From positions 74,497,999 to 74,561,998 of the forward strand of contig NC_086382.1 in assembly GCF_036588685.1 (NCBI RefSeq): a stretch of 64,000 nucleotides of DNA, written 5' to 3'. Position numbers and translations under genes: made by a program. Positions within the stretch are counted from its first letter, which is position 1, and each line of letters starts with the position of its first letter. This document shows, one piece after another, positions 59,201 through 64,000 of the stretch. The DNA is from Mytilus trossulus. Lineage: Eukaryota; Mollusca; Bivalvia; Mytilida; Mytilidae. A model generated the notes under the pieces. The model ran no database searches, was not told the origin of the DNA, and worked only from the letters and a program-made list of their open reading frames with translations.

Positions 59201-59289
59201 ATTTAAACAGGCGAATATCTGGTTCTGAAGTAACTTGTTTGATATCTTTAAGATTTTCCATTACTACATGCCGAACTTGTTTACAGTAT
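53273..59289 (-). CDS. 3' exons of an unidentified larger gene
   Basis: Three exons join in frame: 59289-59154 (starting in phase 2), 57157-56828 and 53449-53273 (stop TAA at 53275-53273), giving the last 213 residues. All splice sites are GT-AG and the last two introns are phase 0. Exon one encodes Y-C-K-Q-V-R-H-V-V-M-E-N-L and F-S-K-V-M-V-S-V-V-Q. Exon two holds a basic stretch (K-T-K-K-R-R-K) that could be a nuclear signal, then an acidic Glu/Asp-rich part with E-E-E-L-R-Q-K-L. Exon three begins V-F-F-T-L-L-E-M-T-R-K-H-Y. The protein is charged, without cysteine clusters or membrane segments. I do not recognise the family. The 5' exons are not found up to 64000, so the gene is partial here. 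Confidence 0.7.
53678..54290. mobile_element. Non-autonomous element with TGGCCCCG ends and internal repeats
   Basis: Starts 'tggccccgtc' and ends 'gttgcggggcca', an 8-9 bp inverted repeat. Inside are about four degenerate units of roughly 130 bp, each with 'ctgtaactcat', 'cacataccaaaaat-agcc' and 'atatctgaaagcgtttag'. In an intron of the unidentified gene, close to its last exon. No coding capacity. Confidence 0.5.
54540..55920. mobile_element. 1.38-kb non-autonomous Tc1/mariner-like element
   Basis: Terminal inverted repeats of about 130 bp: left 54540-54670 ('tggtgacttgaataactccg'...'ttgacaggtaagtttgtatt'), right 55784-55920. They match at most positions. The element is flanked on both sides by TA (54538-54539 and 55921-55922), the usual target duplication of the Tc1/mariner superfamily. 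Longest internal open frame is 87 residues (55593-55856) and is not a transposase, so movement would need an enzyme in trans. Confidence 0.8.
56005..56213. mobile_element. MITE with 'ctgtggattcatt' ends
   Basis: 209 bp, TA on both sides, ends 'ctgtggattcatttactgtc' and 'aataatgaatccacag'. The middle is itself nearly palindromic around 'ccaattttcgtgga' / 'tccacgaaaaattgg'. In the intron before the last exon of the unidentified gene. Confidence 0.75.
57480..57860. repeat. Two-unit degenerate direct repeat
   Basis: 'aagcttctgtcaaagttt...aaaaactttaact' (about 57590-57665) and 'aagcttctgtccaattt...aaaaactttaacca' (57778-57852) are diverged copies spaced about 190 bp. Confidence 0.55.
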
Positions 59290-62200
59290 CTGAAAGTAAA
59301 AATAAAGACAAATGTATGAGTGATGTTACTTAAATGGTTCCTGGAATAGATGTCAAATAGTGCTTTAAAACTAGAGACAAGAGATGAATCCTCGTATTTA
59401 CAAGCAATATTCATTAATATGTTTTCACTTCACATAGCAGATTTGTTCATGCAAATGCTCCCCTCCATCCCATGTACCCTTAAATGATAAGCTGATATGA
59501 CAGTCATATTTTAGCCATGTTAATTATTTTCATGATAAAAAATTTTAATACAGGTAAATCATTTTATGCCCTTAACTCTTTTTCCAATGTTTTAATCATG
59601 ACAAATTAGATATTCGAAGTGGTTTGAGCATAATCATGATAATAAAGAAATGTTAAGGGCATATCCAACAGTTTCAGGGGAGGTAATAACAAACGTAAAC
59701 GTCGTCTATTGTTTCCCGTAATTTCACGGTGTTTCAACGACGTCATAATGGGCGTTTGGAAAGAGCGGTTTCTTTCCTCATTGGAAATGGCACGTCGGGA
59801 ATCGGCAAAAAATCATACAGAATAATTTAGCAGAACTAGAATTCAAAACTAAAAGATATCTTTGTCCATTTGGTCTATTATAAAAGAACTGCAATTATCT
59901 TAATCATTACTAGACCATACTCACTTAAGTTTCCGTTTTATTAAATTATCTTCAATACAGTAGAAAACAACGAGAGCAAATGCATAATGATTTATTATTG
60001 CATAAGAAAGTAGCACAAATTGTAATTAGTTCTTTATCAACTTTTTCCGAGATTTTGTCATTCAGGATAGAAAACTTAAAGTTTGGTTTTTACTTGAGAA
60101 AGATGAAAAAAAAAGGTTTCTTGAGAAAAAATAAATACGGCGTAATATAGCATTTATCATGCATCTAGCTTTGCGTTGAAGTGCTAATACATGTAGATAT
60201 ACAGTAGCTCTTTAAATGAATATGAACTTTAACCGGTAAACAATGTAAAACAAAAGATGACACAGTAATAAAAAAATATTGAAATAGGAAAACATTGTAA
60301 TATATACACTGACATACAAGTAGAAAATATCCGACGATGTTGGTGTTTACTTATGTATGAGGAAACAAATATAATTTAAAAATAAAACACAAAAAAAAAC
60401 AGTGTAGGTGTCTTTACTAATTAGACACGCCCTTTTCAGTCAGTAGGTCCATAACATGATGGGAAAAAAAAACAGCCTTTGACAAAATACCATAATTCAA
60501 AATGGGGAGGGGGGGGGGCTGATAGCTTTACTCACGATTTTGATCATCATTCAACTTTATCTAGTACGGCATACGTTTTACCGCTAGTACACTCTTTATA
60601 TCTTGATAATGTATCAATCGATCCACTCTCGCCTCGTCGTAGATATGCGTGATATATTTGCCACTGGAGCACGGCAACAATCAATTCATCAGTTTCATAT
60701 AGTGATGCATAATCATTAGTTCTCAACTGATAATTGTCTCAAACAGTGTTCCAGTTTTGGTTTTTTATTTTTATTTTATATCTTATTTCAAAACGAAAAT
60801 TTTAGAATTTCTTTCCGCATCTTTCTCTTTGAATTCACTTTTTTGAATAATCAATAATAATATAGAGCAGGGTGCTCAATTTCGCCATATCTTTCCATGT
60901 TTTCTTCAGTTTATGTTCAGGTCTTTATGTTTTTGAAGTATACTGATATTTCTATATGAAGATAACTTCAAATGCAAATTATTCGTAGCTTGAAAACGTG
61001 TTTGTTTTGAGAAAAATCATCTGAAAAGTGTGATTAAAGGGTGTTTGAAATTTCCTGATTTTTTGTCAACGGGGGACACATATTTGCCGTTTTTGCATAT
61101 CTATTTTAAACCAAATAACTGCAGCTTTAAACAATATTTATCAAATAAATTTCATTATAGATGAATAGCAGACATTTGAAAGGTGTAAAAAAAATGAAAG
61201 TTTGGGCAATCAGTCAAGAAAATAACTAAGAAATATTTCTTTGAATTTTTTTTTTCATTCAGGAAATTGGCTGTAAACCGATGTCCGTTTTTCGGTCCTT
61301 TGCAGTTAGTTCCGAAATTATGTCTCATTTTCAAAAATAACCATATTTGTTTTTAAAATATAATTTATCGGCATATTTCTTCCATTTCAACCATCCTTTG
61401 AAGTTTTTACACCTTAAAATTATAAAACGGCGAAATTGTGTCCACGGCGAATATGAGCGCCCCACTCTAGTAGTCTTTATCAGTGGTTACATTGTATACA
61501 ACCAAACTATGTAGAGGGCAGTAGAACAGAAAACAATTTCCATTGTGTATATATGCAATAACTAATATATTGAAGCGTAAAACCACGGCAGTCAGGCTCG
61601 TTGAGGTGAAAAAAATACTGTCACAGTTTCAATTTCATATACTTATATAAATTATAGTAAATATGTCATAAAAGCAAAAACACACGAAAAAATGTCCACA
61701 ATTTATTTTAACATTCAACATTTTTCAGTCGTTTTGTTTATGCTCAAGTTAATGTCAAACTGATCTGTTTTGTTCATCAAAGTATGTTTTCATCTACAAC
61801 TGCAAAAGGCGCAACTTCAATTTTCATGTGACCTTTGTTGTTGTTTATAGATTTTATTGGTAGTTCCTTTATCCCTTCAATCATTTATTTAGATGGCATT
61901 TTAGCGTATAGATAGCGCGAAACTCTCCTTACTTTATGCATCTGATATTACGACATTTTTATTTCGACTAAATGAGGCTGCAAATTTATACATCTGAGCA
62001 GCTAAACGGCCGCACCCAATTTTAGCAAATATATACACGTAACTGTTGGACAGTAGCAGTCCAGAGACGGAATATTTCTATACCCAATCAATCCATTTTT
62101 AATGATAAAGATTTTAAAGGTATACATTAATACGTCAGCAAACCAACGACACATATAATTCAAAACACTAAGAGTCAACATACAGATTTTTGTTATAGCT

Positions 62201-64000
62201 AGAAGCCTGTAAAGAGAAAAAGCCAAAACTGCAACAGGAATATATAATACGGAGTGGGTGAGATTTTAGACAAGTGTTTTGTTGCAAATTTCACGTGCTC
62301 TTTATTGATTTTGATATGTGAAATTATAAAGACAGTGTAATGTAAATCAGTGTAAGACAAACACTTCTTTGTAAAGTAACGGTAAAATAAATAATGACGA
62401 CGGACGTCAAGTGGCATATTAAATGAAAAACCTCAAATGTAAATCTATAATACTAAAATTACGAGGTCCAATTTGTCAGCCGTCATCACGTAAAAACGAT
62501 GAATCAAAGAATTCAACCATATATATAACTAATATAGTACAATAGTGTTGATTAAAAATTACACCACTCCAGTCCCATTTGTTTTCCACGTAATTAATAC
62601 TGCCAATAAATAAGAAGTTCCGAGTCGAGTCCGACACCGATACCAATAGTATATTCAACTGTTACCTATTCCTACATGATCTGTATGTTCCGCATTTGAC
62701 AGGCGCACCACCAAACGGTGTATTTAGAATTTTGCTGTATACTGTTAAAAAGTACTCCACGGCCCTTTTGTTTTGCAAATTAATAATATTACCAATAATT
62801 GTTCCAGGTCGACGGGTTCAACATGTTCAAACAGAAAGATTTTGAAAACAGAGAAAACTGTGCATCTTATAATCGGCATGACTTGATCAGATGACAATAC
62901 CAATACTAAAATAAGGCATACGCATAGTTATATACTTTGATTCAGTCACGGATCGACCCGCAATATCACGGGTGTGTTCTAGTATAATATGAAAATTACC
63001 CCTGCTTTGTACTATAAAACGACACACAGAAAGGACTTCTAACGTGTAATTCGTTAGTTGTAAAAAGTAAAATCACAAAAATACTGAACTCAGAGGAAGA
63101 GGGATGAAATACCGTATACGATAGCCGGGGACTATTTTAATAGTTTGTTATTCCATGGTTTGCTAAACCGAATAATTCAGTACCTCCCCGTAATCGATCT
63201 CTCCTACTTGCTAGGTAGTAATCGTAGATCAGCGGAATATAACGACTGAATTATTCGGGTTAATGGTTTGCATGATTCACACCCGGGTTTCACAATTTTG
63301 ACGAACACTATAGAAGAGCTAACTGAATTATTATCTCGTTCATATACTGGTCCATTATAAAGAAGAAGAGGCGACATGACTGCTGTCAAGACAACTATCC
63401 AACAAAGTCACAGTGTAAAAATACATTTGTCTGCAACACCGTCGCACTGCCTATGAAAAATTAGCGGGAACTATAACGTTACGTTCCGAAACGTCCTTTT
63501 TGGCGCAATTTGTGAGGCTTACGGAAGGGATTGAGTAAACAGTATGATATTACTCGATTTTTCTCAAAAACGAGTACGGTGACAAATATTTTTCAAAACG
63601 TTATGACGTTCCATTTTTTTCAAAGAATAACATATCTTACTTTGGTCAAATCGACACCGTTAGAAATATTTAAAAAAATCTAAAATGTGCATTTCAAATG
63701 TTCATTTCTTACCGTTTTTGGGGGTAACCATGACGTTTTTGGCTTTATTTGAGTAAGAATTAATTCTTTAAATGGTCAAGTTAGATTTTTCTAACCATCT
63801 TGAATTATTTTGCTTCAATTTGAGCCCAATTATATAAGTATATTTTGATTAAAAAATCATATTTAAATTTTTTAAATAAAAAACGTTTTTTACTCCAAAA
63901 TTCCAAAAATGTTCAATTTTCAGCAGCATTTTTTGCAAAAACGAAATCGACAACATATATTTTTTTGGGCAAAATTCGATTCTCTGTCAATTGAAGAATA
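59290..64000. other. No gene recognised; may contain upstream introns
   Basis: No exon with good coding signal and matching phase was found on the minus strand for the unidentified gene. A C-run/G-run tract lies at 60500-60522. A 14-bp perfect inverted repeat (63171-63184 'ccgaataattcagt', 63246-63259) with a 60-bp loop and a family-2 repeat piece (63060-63105, inverted) are the only structures noted. Confidence 0.4.

Overview
This is eukaryotic, AT-rich, intron-containing DNA with very dense repeats. The gene style (small multi-exon secreted cysteine-rich proteins, GT-AG introns), the recurring interspersed repeat carrying the string acgcgcgtttcg next to 'actcatcagtgacgct', and the mix of Ngaro-, Penelope-, pogo- and L1-like elements suggest a bivalve mollusc, most likely a mussel (Mytilus-like). 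The organism call is inference from pattern memory, not a search.

Layout. 1-8.5 kb: interspersed repeats, a decayed Penelope-like RT fragment and a pogo-type DNA transposon whose transposase is nearly intact but has a TGA inside its C-terminal PHD finger. 8.5-11.5 kb: a tyrosine-recombinase element with the A1...B1-A2-B2 split direct repeats of Ngaro retrotransposons, with a frameshifted recombinase and an intact SGNH-hydrolase ORF but no reverse transcriptase. 11.3-16.2 kb: a near-identical 2.42-kb head-to-tail tandem duplication. 16.5-27 kb: a complete five-exon gene for a small secreted double-WAP-domain protein. Its first intron holds an L1-like LINE and two Penelope-like copies in opposite orientation; its third intron holds a minisatellite built from the gene's own exon 3 and 5' splice site. 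27-34.8 kb: repeat-rich, no convincing gene.

34.8-50.7 kb is the most interesting region: two tandem copies of a divergently transcribed gene pair (A1<- ->B1 and A2<- ->B2). Every gene has a signal peptide and many cysteines. B has a neurotrophin/Spaetzle-like cystine-knot spacing. A is a divergent relative of B, recognisable by a shared motif and by an identically placed phase-2 intron in a Gly codon after a core cysteine. Within each pair the two TATA boxes lie about 170 bp apart and face away from each other, and the sequence between them is conserved in both copies. The arrangement suggests co-expressed, possibly heterodimeric, extracellular ligands.

50.7-59.3 kb: the 3' part (three exons, minus strand) of a larger gene that I cannot name, with three TA-flanked MITE-type elements in its introns or just downstream. 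59.3-64 kb: no gene recognised; its upstream exons may lie further on.
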